Positions 27,755 to 35,942 of a DNA stretch of 64,000 bases are shown piece by piece. The notes under the pieces were generated by a model. The model did no database searches and was not told where the DNA came from. It saw nothing but the letters and a program-made list of their open reading frames with translations. The stretch lies in contig NZ_CP025003.1 of the NCBI RefSeq assembly GCF_002812485.1, positions 4,526,001 to 4,590,000 of the forward strand, in the 5' to 3' direction. This stretch comes from Dickeya fangzhongdai (GTDB lineage: Bacteria > Pseudomonadota > Gammaproteobacteria > Enterobacterales > Enterobacteriaceae). Position 1 is the stretch's first letter; each line of letters opens with the position of its first letter. The translations under genes and the position numbers were made by a program.

Positions 27755-28782
27755 AGCGTAATCCCCCGTATAATCAACACGCCGCCAATCGCCAGAAACC
27801 CGAGAGGAAAGGCCAGGCGGCAGCGGTGTATCAACAGATCGTCTTCCACGCCGTTCGCCTGACGGTGGTGGGCGAAAATAATCAGCAGGATCGCCGCGAA
27901 AATGCTGCCATACCCGGCGATGATCATCTGGTCGATGACCGTGGTGTAAGGCAGGCGCGGCAGAATATTGCTGGTGTAAAACGCATAGGCCACTACCGTC
28001 AGCATCAGAGTGAACGAGGTTTGCAGTCGCTCGGAGAAAGACTCCAGCCAGAACACGCTCCAGGACGCAGCGATAATCAGCCCCAGCGGCAGAATAAAAC
28101 TCCACAGGTAGTACGACGGGTTGCGCACGGCGTCTATCCGTACCGTAATGCGGGAGAACTCGTTCTGATTGGGCTGTACGCTGCTCAGGTGGTCGTAACG
28201 AATATCGCTGATGTGGGTAGAGGCTTTGCCCCGAATCCACCATTCGTCGATCTCTTCGTTATCAATATTTTCGGTGTAGACCTGTATGTCGCTGAACCGC
28301 AGCTGCTGGTTGTTATAGGAAAAAGGCTCCAGTTCCAGCACGAACTGTTGACGATCAAACGGAAACAGCCGGAAGTCCATGTCATTGCTGAATGAGCCGA
28401 GAAAGCGGGCGTTATAAATGACCCGCCCGTCGGGAAACAGCATCAGGCGTTTATTGCCGGTGTCCGGGCTGCCTACCACGTTGATGAATTCCAGCGCCGG
28501 CACCCATAATCCGTTATTGATCCATCGCTCGATCTGGTTATTTTCGACAATCAATGGCTTATCGCCCGGCGTTTTGCGCGGTTTTCCGGTCCATTGCGCC
28601 ACGATGTAGCCATCGACCTTGTAGGTCTGCTCCAGCGTGTTCACGCCATAGATCTTATTGATAAAAATGCTCACACTCACATCCACCGGGCGGGCATCCG
28701 CCGCGCTATCCGCCGGCGCGGACCACGCCGGCAACCCCATAAGCAACAAAACAAGCCCGCAGCATGACCACAGAATCCGCAT
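27751..28782 (-). CDS. elic: Pentameric ligand-gated ion channel ELIC
   Basis: A 343-aa protein that I recognise as the structurally studied Erwinia ligand-gated channel, with a few substitutions. A signal peptide ([20 protein letters not shown]) is removed to leave a mature start at APADS. The beta-sandwich ligand domain includes [15 protein letters not shown], the prokaryotic version of the Cys-loop without cysteines, and aromatic-box segments. Four membrane helices follow (from [20 protein letters not shown]). ELIC is a cation channel opened by primary amines such as cysteamine, propylamine and GABA. It starts 1 bp after the decarboxylase stop and overlaps the sensor gene start by 4 bp. 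Confidence 0.97.
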   Translation of the reverse strand: MRILWSCCGLVLLLMGLPAWSAPADSAADARPVDVSVSIFINKIYGVNTLEQTYKVDGYIVAQWTGKPRKTPGDKPLIVENNQIERWINNGLWVPALEFINVVGSPDTGNKRLMLFPDGRVIYNARFLGSFSNDMDFRLFPFDRQQFVLELEPFSYNNQQLRFSDIQVYTENIDNEEIDEWWIRGKASTHISDIRYDHLSSVQPNQNEFSRITVRIDAVRNPSYYLWSFILPLGLIIAASWSVFWLESFSERLQTSFTLMLTVVAYAFYTSNILPRLPYTTVIDQMIIAGYGSIFAAILLIIFAHHRQANGVEDDLLIHRCRLAFPLGFLAIGGVLIIRGITL

Positions 28783-28783
28783 C

Positions 28784-30154
28784 TCACACCTCCCCGGCCG
28801 ATGGAAAAGCGCCTGGCTGACCCAGCGCCCACAACAGGTTGTCCACCAGCGCCCGATGGCAATGCGGCAGCACCACCAGATGGCAGAAGAGCGCAGGCTT
28901 GCCCTGCACCATCAGTTGTTCGCTGGACAACGAGAAACGCTCGATGATGGACGGACTGGGCGCGCTGAACTGCACCATCAGCGAGCCGCTGAGTAACGGT
29001 TGCAGAAACAGTCGTTCCCGGCCGGGATCAAGCCGTTCAAATAGGTACCGAAGTTGCTGGTGAGCGTAGCGCTGTATGTCGTGACAGCGGCGGATCATCT
29101 CCCGCTGCCCCTGTTCGCCGAGGCGACACAGTTGGTTCCACAACACCACCGCGGATAGGCCGGGGCGCGAACCGGATAAGGTCGAGTCTCCGCTGCCGAT
29201 ATAATTCGGGCGGCTGAGCGCCACCGCGCGATACGGCGCCGACAGCATCACCACGCCGCACGGCCACGGCATGCTCAGCCATTTGTACGGGCTGGCGCAG
29301 ATGGAGTGCAGCGACGCCGCCTGCGCATCAATCGCCAGTTGGCGCCCTTCCGGTTCCGGCCAGAACGGCAGATAACTGGACGACAGCGCGCCATCCACAT
29401 GCACCCAGTAACTGCGCTGCTGCGGCGTATTGGGCGGCAGGCGCTGCCGTAGTTGCGTGGTAATCTGCGGCCAGTCGTCGCAGGAGCCGCTGAAGGTGGT
29501 GCCGCTGGTCAGGCAGACAATCACCGGCCGCCGGTAGCGATGAAAAAACATCACCAGTTGCAGCAGGCTCTCCACATCGATTCGCCCGGCGTCGTCGCAC
29601 GGTACCGCTCGCGGCCACACGCCGGCGTTGATTGGGCAACGCCCCAGCGTCGGCCCGGCTTCGGCAGGCGTCGCCAGTTGCAATACCCGGCAGGCTTTCG
29701 CCAGCGAATAGTGGCTGTGGTCGGAATACAGCACCACCGGCGCGTAACGCGCATGCGTCATGGCCGGCCAGTGCGTGGTAGCCGCGCCACACAGAAAATC
29801 GCGCGCATTCCACAGCGCGAACAGATTGCCTTCGGTCGACCCCATCGCGGTCAGGTATCCCCAGTACGGCGACGGCAGGTTCCACAGCCGGGCGTAATAA
29901 TCCAGCACCGCCCGTTCAAAACGCTTGCTGTTAACCTGATAGGCACCGGGCTCCATGCTGTCTCCCAGATTCAGCAGATTCATGTCCAGCAGTGGGCGCA
30001 ATCCGGCGTCGAACTCTCCCTGTTGGTTGGTCTGAAACCCGGCGAAATGTCGCCGCTGCTCCTCCATACGCGCGGTGTAGGTCCGCAAAATTCGCCTTCG
30101 CACCACATCGTGCATCCCTTCGGACAAAATTGTTAATTCATCAATTGGTTGCAT
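28784..30154 (-). CDS. PLP-dependent (group II-like) amino acid decarboxylase
   Basis: A 456-aa PLP enzyme with the histidine/aromatic/glutamate decarboxylase fold. Key residues: K291 in SPYKW (Schiff-base Lys), D254 in HVDGA (cofactor pyridine N), H148 in DHSHYS (ring stacking) and TAMGSTEGN at 102-110 (phosphate loop). It most resembles bacterial histidine-type decarboxylases, but the substrate cannot be fixed by eye. The ribosome site GGAGAGG precedes ATG. It is the first gene of a four-gene operon, 1 bp from ELIC. The product should be a primary amine, the class of ligand that opens ELIC (inference). Confidence 0.9.
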   Translation of the reverse strand: MQPIDELTILSEGMHDVVRRRILRTYTARMEEQRRHFAGFQTNQQGEFDAGLRPLLDMNLLNLGDSMEPGAYQVNSKRFERAVLDYYARLWNLPSPYWGYLTAMGSTEGNLFALWNARDFLCGAATTHWPAMTHARYAPVVLYSDHSHYSLAKACRVLQLATPAEAGPTLGRCPINAGVWPRAVPCDDAGRIDVESLLQLVMFFHRYRRPVIVCLTSGTTFSGSCDDWPQITTQLRQRLPPNTPQQRSYWVHVDGALSSSYLPFWPEPEGRQLAIDAQAASLHSICASPYKWLSMPWPCGVVMLSAPYRAVALSRPNYIGSGDSTLSGSRPGLSAVVLWNQLCRLGEQGQREMIRRCHDIQRYAHQQLRYLFERLDPGRERLFLQPLLSGSLMVQFSAPSPSIIERFSLSSEQLMVQGKPALFCHLVVLPHCHRALVDNLLWALGQPGAFPSAGEV

Positions 30155-30393
30155 ATCCTCTCCGTCTGCTCATTTCAGCGATAAAAGCAGGGTAAGGAAT
30201 CGCCCGGTTAGCGAGCGCGGCTGTTCAGCGTGGAAATACGGCGAAATGCGGGAGAGAGGAAGCAGACGTCAGCAACAAGGTCAACCGGCGAGCCATCCAG
30301 AATGCCAGTGACCGATTTCACAGTTCATGCCAAACCAAAACCATGAGCATGACTAAACAATTATTCCCCGCTTTCATTATGGGAACACGTTAG

Positions 30394-30409
30394 CGTGAGC
30401 CTGCTCAAA
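30394..30409 (+). promoter_or_regulatory. CRP-like site upstream of pelB
   Basis: cgtgagcctgctcaaa matches 8 of 10 conserved positions of TGTGA-N6-TCACA. Its centre is about 80 bp before the -10 hexamer. A similar sequence lies at the same offset before pelC. Confidence 0.5.
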
Positions 30410-30437
30410 ACTATTAAAAGATCTCTTCGATCCAGAT

Positions 30438-30456
30438 AATGAAATGGCATTTCAAT
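30438..30456 (+). promoter_or_regulatory. KdgR operator of pelB
   Basis: aatgaaatggcatttcaat matches the 19-bp KdgR consensus AATRAAAYRNYRTTTYATT at all but one position. KdgR represses pectinolysis genes until pectin breakdown products (KDG) appear. The box lies directly upstream of the putative -35 hexamer. Confidence 0.8.
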
Positions 30457-30458
30457 TA

Positions 30459-30486
30459 TTGAATTGTGCGATTTTTACACTAAAAA
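30459..30486 (+). promoter_or_regulatory. Putative pelB promoter
   Basis: -35 TTGAAT (30459-30464) and -10 TAAAAA (30481-30486) with a 16-bp spacer. The same arrangement recurs before pelC, which supports the call. The predicted leader is about 120 nt. Confidence 0.55.
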
Positions 30487-30612
30487 TGAGTCTGGCTGCC
30501 GGCATACTTTGATTTCTCTTACCAATGCATGCCGACTCCACCCTCAATACGGGCGAAGGGAATAGCACATGCCCGCAACATATTTATGGTTTAGAGAAAA
30601 GGAACACACGCT

Positions 30613-31740
30613 ATGAAATCACTCATTACCCCGATTACCGCTGGACTGCTACTGGCACTCAGTCAACCGTTGCTGGCCGCCACCGACACCGGCGGCTACG
30701 CCGTTACAGCAGGCGGCAACACGACAGGCGCCGTCAGCAAAACGGCGACGTCGATGCAGGATATCGTCGATATCATCGCCGCGGCCCGTCTGGATGCTAA
30801 CGGCAAAAAGGTGAAAGGCGGCGCGTACCCGCTGGTCATCACCTATACCGGTAACGAAGATTCGCTGATCAACGCCGCTGCCGCCAATATCTGCGGCCAG
30901 TGGAGCAAAGACGCCCGCGGTGTGGAAATCAAAGAATTCACTAAAGGCATCACCATCATCGGCGCCAACGGCTCTTCCGCCAACTTCGGTATCTGGATTA
31001 AGAAATCCTCCGACGTGGTGGTGCAAAACATGCGTATCGGCTACCTGCCGGGCGGGGCCAAAGATGGCGACATGATCCGCGTTGACGATTCGCCAAACGT
31101 CTGGATCGACCACAACGAACTGTTTGCCGCCAACCACGAATGCGACGGTACGCCGGACGGCGACACCACCTTTGAGGCCGCGGTAGATATCAAGGGGGCT
31201 TCGGACTATGTCACCGTGTCCTACAACTACATCCACGGCGTGAAGAAAGTCGGTCTGGACGGTTCCAGCAGCAGCGACACCGGCCGCAACATCACTTATC
31301 ACCATAACCGCTACAACGACGTCAACGCCCGTCTGCCGTTGCAGCGCGGCGGCCTGGTGCACGCTTACAACAACCTGTACAGCAACGTAACCAGTTCCGG
31401 CCTGAACGTGCGCCAGAACGGTCAGGCGCTGATCGAAAGCAACTGGTTCGAAAACGCGGTGAACCCGGTGACGTCCCGCTATGACGGTAAGAACTTCGGC
31501 ACCTGGGTGTTGAAAAACAACAACATCACCAAACCGGCCGACTTCTCTACCTACAGCATCACCTGGACGGCGGACACCAAGGCTTACGTCAACGCGGATA
31601 GCTGGACTTCCACCGGTACTTTCCCGACGGTGGCCTACAGCTACAGCCCGGTCAGCGCGCAGTGCGTGAAGGACAAACTGGCTAACTACGCCGGCGTGAG
31701 CAAAGGCCTGGCGACGCTGACCAGCGCAGCCTGTAAATAA
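30613..31740 (+). CDS. pelB: Secreted endo-pectate lyase (PL1, PelB/PelC type), first copy
   Basis: A 375-aa extracellular pectate lyase that cleaves polygalacturonate by beta-elimination with Ca2+. The signal peptide MKSLITPITAGLLLALSQPL ends LLA/AT, and the enzyme leaves the cell through the type II Out system. The parallel beta-helix contains VWIDHNELFAANHECDG (vWiDH motif with Ca-binding acids) and ARLPLQRGGLVHAYNN with the catalytic Arg. NPVTSRYDG is also conserved. I name it by position in the known pelB-pelC-pelZ cluster; its mature N-terminus looks very like the crystallised PelC of strain EC16, so names may be swapped between strains. Confidence 0.93.
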   Translation: MKSLITPITAGLLLALSQPLLAATDTGGYAVTAGGNTTGAVSKTATSMQDIVDIIAAARLDANGKKVKGGAYPLVITYTGNEDSLINAAAANICGQWSKDARGVEIKEFTKGITIIGANGSSANFGIWIKKSSDVVVQNMRIGYLPGGAKDGDMIRVDDSPNVWIDHNELFAANHECDGTPDGDTTFEAAVDIKGASDYVTVSYNYIHGVKKVGLDGSSSSDTGRNITYHHNRYNDVNARLPLQRGGLVHAYNNLYSNVTSSGLNVRQNGQALIESNWFENAVNPVTSRYDGKNFGTWVLKNNNITKPADFSTYSITWTADTKAYVNADSWTSTGTFPTVAYSYSPVSAQCVKDKLANYAGVSKGLATLTSAACK

Positions 31741-31791
31741 TCCGACAGCGAAAGCCGGGCATGAAAACAGCCCGGCTGACGCCCCATCACC

Positions 31792-31819
31792 GAGCGGGCC
31801 ACACGCCCGCTCTTTTTCT
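31792..31819 (+). terminator. Intrinsic terminator of pelB
   Basis: The perfect stem gagcgggc / gcccgctc, followed by tttttctt, 50 bp after the stop codon. Confidence 0.88.
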
Positions 31820-31987
31820 TCTTCGATACGCAGCCAGGCCGTCATGGCACCTTATCACCATGAACCCGATGCGGAACGCTACCGGCTATGCACGTTGCCT
31901 TATGCCGCTTTTCACGCTAATTTGATAATTAATCATCTTTTAATTATCAAACGTTATAACTAAGTGGTCAGAACTCCGGCCGCCAAA

Positions 31988-32003
31988 AGTGACGTCTGTC
32001 AAA
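31988..32003 (+). promoter_or_regulatory. CRP-like site upstream of pelC
   Basis: agtgacgtctgtcaaa matches 8 of 10 positions of TGTGA-N6-TCACA and lies about 79 bp before the -10 element, the same geometry as in pelB. Confidence 0.5.
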
Positions 32004-32030
32004 ATTTGCAAAAACATAATCACCACTAAT

Positions 32031-32049
32031 AATGAACCGCCGTTCCAAC
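32031..32049 (+). promoter_or_regulatory. Degenerate KdgR box of pelC
   Basis: aatgaaccgccgttccaac aligns with the pelB KdgR box at the same distance from the -35 element, but matches only 15 of 19 consensus positions. Repression by KdgR at this site should be weaker. Confidence 0.5.
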
Positions 32050-32051
32050 TA

Positions 32052-32079
32052 TTGAAATGTCCCCCTTTTGAGCTAAAAC
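32052..32079 (+). promoter_or_regulatory. Putative pelC promoter
   Basis: -35 TTGAAA (32052-32057) and -10 TAAAAC (32074-32079) with a 16-bp spacer, aligned base for base with the pelB promoter. The predicted leader is about 230 nt, roughly 110 nt longer than that of pelB because of an inserted ERIC element. Confidence 0.55.
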
Positions 32080-32121
32080 TGAGCACAGGTTGATTCGTGC
32101 GATTCGGTTTTACTTATCTAT

Positions 32122-32240
32122 CCCCTAAATATTCGGGTTGCGGGCAGACGGCAACCGGCAAACCCCAGCGACAGAAGCAAGTGACTGGGGTGAGCGAGGG
32201 TCGTCGGCGCGTTCGTAACCTGAAACATGGCCGGGATACC
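32122..32240. repeat. ERIC element in the pelC leader
   Basis: A 119-bp element whose core aagcaagtgactggggtgagcg (at about 32177) matches the ERIC2 primer sequence at 21 of 22 bases. Its ends (cctaaatattcgggttgcgg and cgttcgtaacctgaaacatg with gccgggatacc) match the conserved ERIC termini. It lies between the pelC promoter and start codon, so it is transcribed and should fold into a long hairpin. Confidence 0.8.
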
Positions 32241-32318
32241 CCTGCCGCACCAACCTATAAAGGGCATGTGGAACGATAAATGCCCATCTCACATTTTTCA
32301 AAAACAGGAATACTACTC

Positions 32319-33443
32319 ATGAAATCATTCATTGCCCCGATTGCCGCCGGTCTGCTGCTGGCCTTTAGTCAATCCAGTCTGGCTGCGACAGGCGGTTATG
32401 CCACCACTTCCGGGGGCAACGTGACAGGAGCCGTCAGCAAAACCGCAGCATCCATGCAGGACATCATCGATATCATCGATGCCGCCAAACTCGACGCCAA
32501 AGGCAAAAAGGTGAAAGGCGGCGCGTACCCGCTGGTCATCACCTATACCGGTAACGAAGATTCGCTGATCAACGCCGCTGCCGCCAATATCTGCGGCCAG
32601 TGGAGCAAAGACGCCCGCGGCGTGGAAATCAAAGACTTCACCAAAGGCATCACCATCATCGGCGCCAACGGCTCTTCCGCCAACTTCGGCATCTGGATCG
32701 TGAACTCCTCCGACGTAGTCGTACGCAACATGCGTATCGGCTACCTGCCGGGCGGCGCTCAGGATGGCGATATGTTCCGTATCGACAACTCGCCGAACAT
32801 CTGGCTGGACCACAACGAACTGTTTGCCGCCAACCACGAGTGTGATGGCACCAAAGACGGCGACACCACGTTCGAATCCGCCTTTGACATCAAGAAAGGC
32901 GCCACTTACGTCACCATTTCCTACAACTACATCCACGGCGTGAAGAAAGTCGGTCTGGCAGGGTTCAGCGCCTCTGACAGCGCCGAACGCAACATCACTT
33001 ACCACCACAACATCTACAATGACGTCAACGCCCGTCTGCCGTTGCAGCGCGGCGGTAACGTACACGCCTACAACAACCTGTACACCAACATCACCAGCTC
33101 TGGTCTGAACGTGCGTCAGAACGGCAAGGCGTTGGTCGAAAGCAACTGGTTCGAAAACGCGGTGAACCCGGTGACGTCCCGCTACGACGGCAGCAATTTC
33201 GGCACCTGGGTGCTGAAAAACAACAACATCACCAAACCGGCTGATTTCGCTACCTACAACATCACCTGGACGGCGGATACCAAAGCTTACGTCAACGCCG
33301 ATAGCTGGACTTCCACCGGTACTTACCCGACTGTGACCTACAGCTACAGCCCGGTCAGCGCACAGTGCGTGAAGGACAAACTGGCTAACTACGCTGGTGT
33401 CGGTAAAAACCTGGCCGAGCTGACCAGCTCAGCTTGTAAATAA
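32319..33443 (+). CDS. pelC: Secreted endo-pectate lyase (PL1, PelB/PelC type), second copy
   Basis: A 374-aa paralogue of the preceding enzyme, with the same fold and activity. The signal peptide is MKSFIAPIAAGLLLAFSQSS ending LA/AT. The Ca-site and catalytic segments are conserved (IWLDHNELFAANHECDG, ARLPLQRGGNVHAYNN). I start at ATG 32319 after AGGAA; a frame from 32280 would add 13 residues before the signal peptide. The gene has a run of 119 identical bases in common with pelB. A hairpin follows before pelZ; in strain 3937 partial read-through from pelC into pelZ is known. Confidence 0.93.
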   Translation: MKSFIAPIAAGLLLAFSQSSLAATGGYATTSGGNVTGAVSKTAASMQDIIDIIDAAKLDAKGKKVKGGAYPLVITYTGNEDSLINAAAANICGQWSKDARGVEIKDFTKGITIIGANGSSANFGIWIVNSSDVVVRNMRIGYLPGGAQDGDMFRIDNSPNIWLDHNELFAANHECDGTKDGDTTFESAFDIKKGATYVTISYNYIHGVKKVGLAGFSASDSAERNITYHHNIYNDVNARLPLQRGGNVHAYNNLYTNITSSGLNVRQNGKALVESNWFENAVNPVTSRYDGSNFGTWVLKNNNITKPADFATYNITWTADTKAYVNADSWTSTGTYPTVTYSYSPVSAQCVKDKLANYAGVGKNLAELTSSACK

Positions 33444-33520
33444 TCGGTTCCCGTCAGCCACGCTGATGTCTGGAACCCCATCCGCCCGGCAAGCCCGGGC
33501 GGATAGCGGAGCCACTATGG

Positions 33521-33554
33521 AGCGGGGGAGCGACATTCGCTCGCCCGCTTTTTT
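33521..33554 (+). terminator. Terminator between pelC and pelZ
   Basis: A 13-bp stem with one mismatch (agcgggggagcga / tcgctcgcccgct) followed by a T run. It lies 77 bp after pelC and 58 bp before pelZ, where incomplete termination would allow pelC-pelZ co-transcription. Confidence 0.85.
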
Positions 33555-33612
33555 ATCTCGCCGTGTCACTAATGCCAGACAGGACACGACCCGGCATAAG
33601 GAGCAAGCCATT

Positions 33613-34875
33613 ATGAAACATACCCTTCTGTTTGCTTTACTGTTCAGCACCAGCGTCCTGACCGCTCAGGCCGCCAGCACCGCCGCCCCCGACCTGAAAG
33701 GATTCGGAACCGAGACGGTAGCGGGCAGCGGCGGCAAAATCATCCGCGTGACTACGCTGGCCTCCAGCGGCGCCGGCTCGCTGCGCGAAGCGCTGGCCAC
33801 CAAAGGCCCGCGCATTATCGTGTTTGAAGTGGGCGGCGTGATCGACATATCGGATAGAGACATCCGGCTTGCCGAACCTTACGTCACCATTGCCGGTCAG
33901 ACTGCACCGTCGCCGGGCATCACGCTGGTCAAGGGCGGCATGATGATCTCCACCCATGACGTACTGATACAACATATCCGTTTCCGCATCGGCGATAACG
34001 GTCACGCCAAGAAGAGCGGCTTTGAGAAAGATGTGTCGCTCTACGGGCCGGACGCCTATAACGTGGTGGTAGACCACTGTAGCTTTGCCTGGGGCACCGA
34101 CGAAAACCTGTCGGTTTCCGGGCCGCGTTACGATGGTCAGTCCGGTACGGCTCATAACGTCACCTTCTCCAATAACATCATTGCGGAAGGCCTGTACGAC
34201 TCCAGCCACTCCAAAGGCATTCACTCGATGGGCACGCTGGTCCACGATAACGTGACCAACGCGGCGATCATCGGCAACCTGTACGCCCACAACAACGAGC
34301 GTAACCCCTGGTTCAAGGGCGCGACTACCGGCGTGGTGGTCAACAACCTGATCTACAACCCAGGCATCTGGGGTATTCGTGTCGGTGCGGTGCAGAGCGA
34401 ATGGGAAGGCCGCTCCCTGCCGGTGAACGCCAAAGTGGCGATCGCCGGTAACGTGATGTATCACGGCGCCAACACCAAGTCCGGCCTGTCGCTGGTCGGC
34501 AGCAACACCACCGGCGGCGATGTCTGGATGAGCGACAACCTGGCCTTCGACAAATCAGGCAAGGCCGTGGCGCAAACCTCCGGCACCGGCATCAACCTGC
34601 TGAAATCGGCGCCGGTATGGCCCACCGGGCTGACCGCGATCAGTTCCTCGTCGGTGGTCAATCAGGTGACGCAGCACGCCGGCGCTCGCCCGAAAGATCG
34701 CGACGCGGTGGATAAACGCATCGTCAGCGATTTCCAGAAACGCAGCGGCACCTTCGTCAACAGCCAGAGCGAAGTGGGCGGTTACCCGACCGCAGCGGCT
34801 ACCCAACGTACTCTGACAGTCCCGAGTACCGGTGTGGACGCCTGGCTGCAGCAAATGGCCAAAGAGCTGGAATAA
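33613..34875 (+). CDS. pelZ: Secondary secreted pectate lyase PelZ
   Basis: A 420-aa protein, exactly the length reported for PelZ of strain 3937. The signal peptide MKHTLLFALLFSTSVLTAQA is followed by a PL1-fold beta-helix only distantly related to PelB/PelC. Visible blocks are YNVVVDHCSFAWGTDENLS (vWiDH-like), the catalytic-Arg region HNNERNPWFKG, and MYHGANTKSGLS. The ribosome site is AAGGAG. A longer frame from 33466 overlaps the terminator and is rejected. PelZ is a weak endo-pectate lyase important in planta, expressed from its own promoter and by read-through from pelC. Confidence 0.95.
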   Translation: MKHTLLFALLFSTSVLTAQAASTAAPDLKGFGTETVAGSGGKIIRVTTLASSGAGSLREALATKGPRIIVFEVGGVIDISDRDIRLAEPYVTIAGQTAPSPGITLVKGGMMISTHDVLIQHIRFRIGDNGHAKKSGFEKDVSLYGPDAYNVVVDHCSFAWGTDENLSVSGPRYDGQSGTAHNVTFSNNIIAEGLYDSSHSKGIHSMGTLVHDNVTNAAIIGNLYAHNNERNPWFKGATTGVVVNNLIYNPGIWGIRVGAVQSEWEGRSLPVNAKVAIAGNVMYHGANTKSGLSLVGSNTTGGDVWMSDNLAFDKSGKAVAQTSGTGINLLKSAPVWPTGLTAISSSSVVNQVTQHAGARPKDRDAVDKRIVSDFQKRSGTFVNSQSEVGGYPTAAATQRTLTVPSTGVDAWLQQMAKELE

Positions 34876-34918
34876 CGTCGGCTTTTATCCGTTCAGTGCA
34901 ATAAAACTTTACCGGCGA

Positions 34919-34957
34919 ATGCCAGTCACGCTAAGTGGCTGGCATTTAACATTTTGT
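34919..34957 (+). terminator. Intrinsic terminator of pelZ
   Basis: The 11-bp stem atgccagtcac / gtggctggcat (one mismatch), followed by ttaacatttt, 43 bp after the pelZ stop. Confidence 0.7.
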
Positions 34958-35048
34958 TGGTGGGGTAGCGTTGCCTGATGGCTAAAGACGTGTCTTTATC
35001 AGCCTGCGCTGATTAAAGATAGGAAGCGGACGCTTAGCGCCGGTTGAA

Positions 35049-35082
35049 ATAAAAAATCCCCTTACCGTTCAACGGCAAGGGG
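35049..35082 (-). terminator. Intrinsic terminator of ppiA
   Basis: On the minus strand, the stem ccccttgccgtt / aacggtaagggg is followed by a run of six T, 44 bp after the ppiA stop. Confidence 0.85.
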
Positions 35083-35125
35083 ACAGCGTTAACCTCTCAT
35101 CAGGACATGTCAGGTCAGTAAACGA

Positions 35126-35698
35126 TTATTTCTTAATGATTTTCGCTGACTGAATCACAATCGGTTTGGAAGGCACGTTCTGGTACGGCCCCACATTTTC
35201 TGTCTGAACCTGAGAAATCTTGTCAGCTACTTCCATGCCTTTCACCACTTTACCGAAGACGGCGTAGCCAAAATCACGCTGGCCGTGATCCAGAAAAGCG
35301 TTGTCCGCGACGTTGATGAAGAACTGGCTGGTGGCGCTGTCTTTTTCGCTGGTGCGCGCCATGGAAATGGTGCCGCGCAGGTTACGCAGACCATTGTCCG
35401 CTTCATTCTTGATCGGCGGATTGGTGGGTTTCTGCTTCATATCGCTGCCGAAACCGCCGCCCTGCACCATGAATCCCGGAATTACCCGGTGGAAAATGGT
35501 GCCGTTGTAAAACCCGCTGTTGACATAATCAACAAAGTTTTTCACGGAAACCGGCGCTTTTTGGTCGTCCAGAGCCAGCTCAATGTTGCCCGCGGAGGTT
35601 GTCAGCAACACATGGGTGGACGTGGTAGCGGCAAAAGCCGGTGAAAAAGCGGTCAGAGAGAGTACAGTTACTACCGCTGCCAATATACGTTTTGACAT
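35126..35698 (-). CDS. ppiA: Periplasmic cyclophilin PpiA
   Basis: A 190-aa peptidyl-prolyl cis-trans isomerase of the cyclophilin family. The signal peptide [20 protein letters not shown] ends AFA/AT. The catalytic core has [19 protein letters not shown] (active-site Arg, Phe and Gln) and [20 protein letters not shown]. Upstream in-frame residues before Met 35698 lack a ribosome site. In E. coli fic-yhfG separate pabA from ppiA; here the accessory block does. Confidence 0.96.
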   Translation of the reverse strand: MSKRILAAVVTVLSLTAFSPAFAATTSTHVLLTTSAGNIELALDDQKAPVSVKNFVDYVNSGFYNGTIFHRVIPGFMVQGGGFGSDMKQKPTNPPIKNEADNGLRNLRGTISMARTSEKDSATSQFFINVADNAFLDHGQRDFGYAVFGKVVKGMEVADKISQVQTENVGPYQNVPSKPIVIQSAKIIKK

Positions 35699-35920
35699 GA
35701 AGAATTCCTTTTGAGGATCAACGACAGAAAGCGTACCGATTTTAAATAGCCACACCTTTCTGCGCTACCCATTTACCTTTTTTTACGCGATCCCAGCCAC
35801 CCATTGGCGATAAAAAGAGCACTATTTGCGCTCTTAACCCCCCACAGGACACACGATGGCGACAATCGCGCTCCCCCGATGCCGGATTCCCGCTGCCGGG
35901 GGAGGTAAAAACCGTCAAAA

Positions 35921-35942
35921 GGAAGACGTCTGAAACGTCTTA
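35921..35942 (-). terminator. Terminator of the enolase-superfamily gene
   Basis: The stem aagacgt / acgtctt (minus strand, directly after the stop codon), followed by cctttt. Short but well placed. Confidence 0.6.

Larger units (their letters stand above)
30155..30612. promoter_or_regulatory. Divergent regulatory region, ELIC operon / pelB
   Basis: A 458-bp region. The right half carries the pelB promoter elements listed separately: CRP-like site, KdgR box and -35/-10. The left half must hold the decarboxylase operon promoter; I could not pick out a clear site there. Confidence 0.6.

Noticed and set aside
26465-28243. 592-residue open frame as a single long sensor protein
   Set aside because: The first 163 residues lie inside ELIC in another frame and have no coherent character; the ATG at 27754 overlapping the ELIC stop is the natural start.
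32097-32279. 60-residue open frame upstream of pelC
   Set aside because: It is translated ERIC sequence within the pelC leader.
33466-33612. N-terminal extension of pelZ
   Set aside because: It would run through the pelC terminator and displace the signal peptide; the start at 33613 gives the known 420-aa length.
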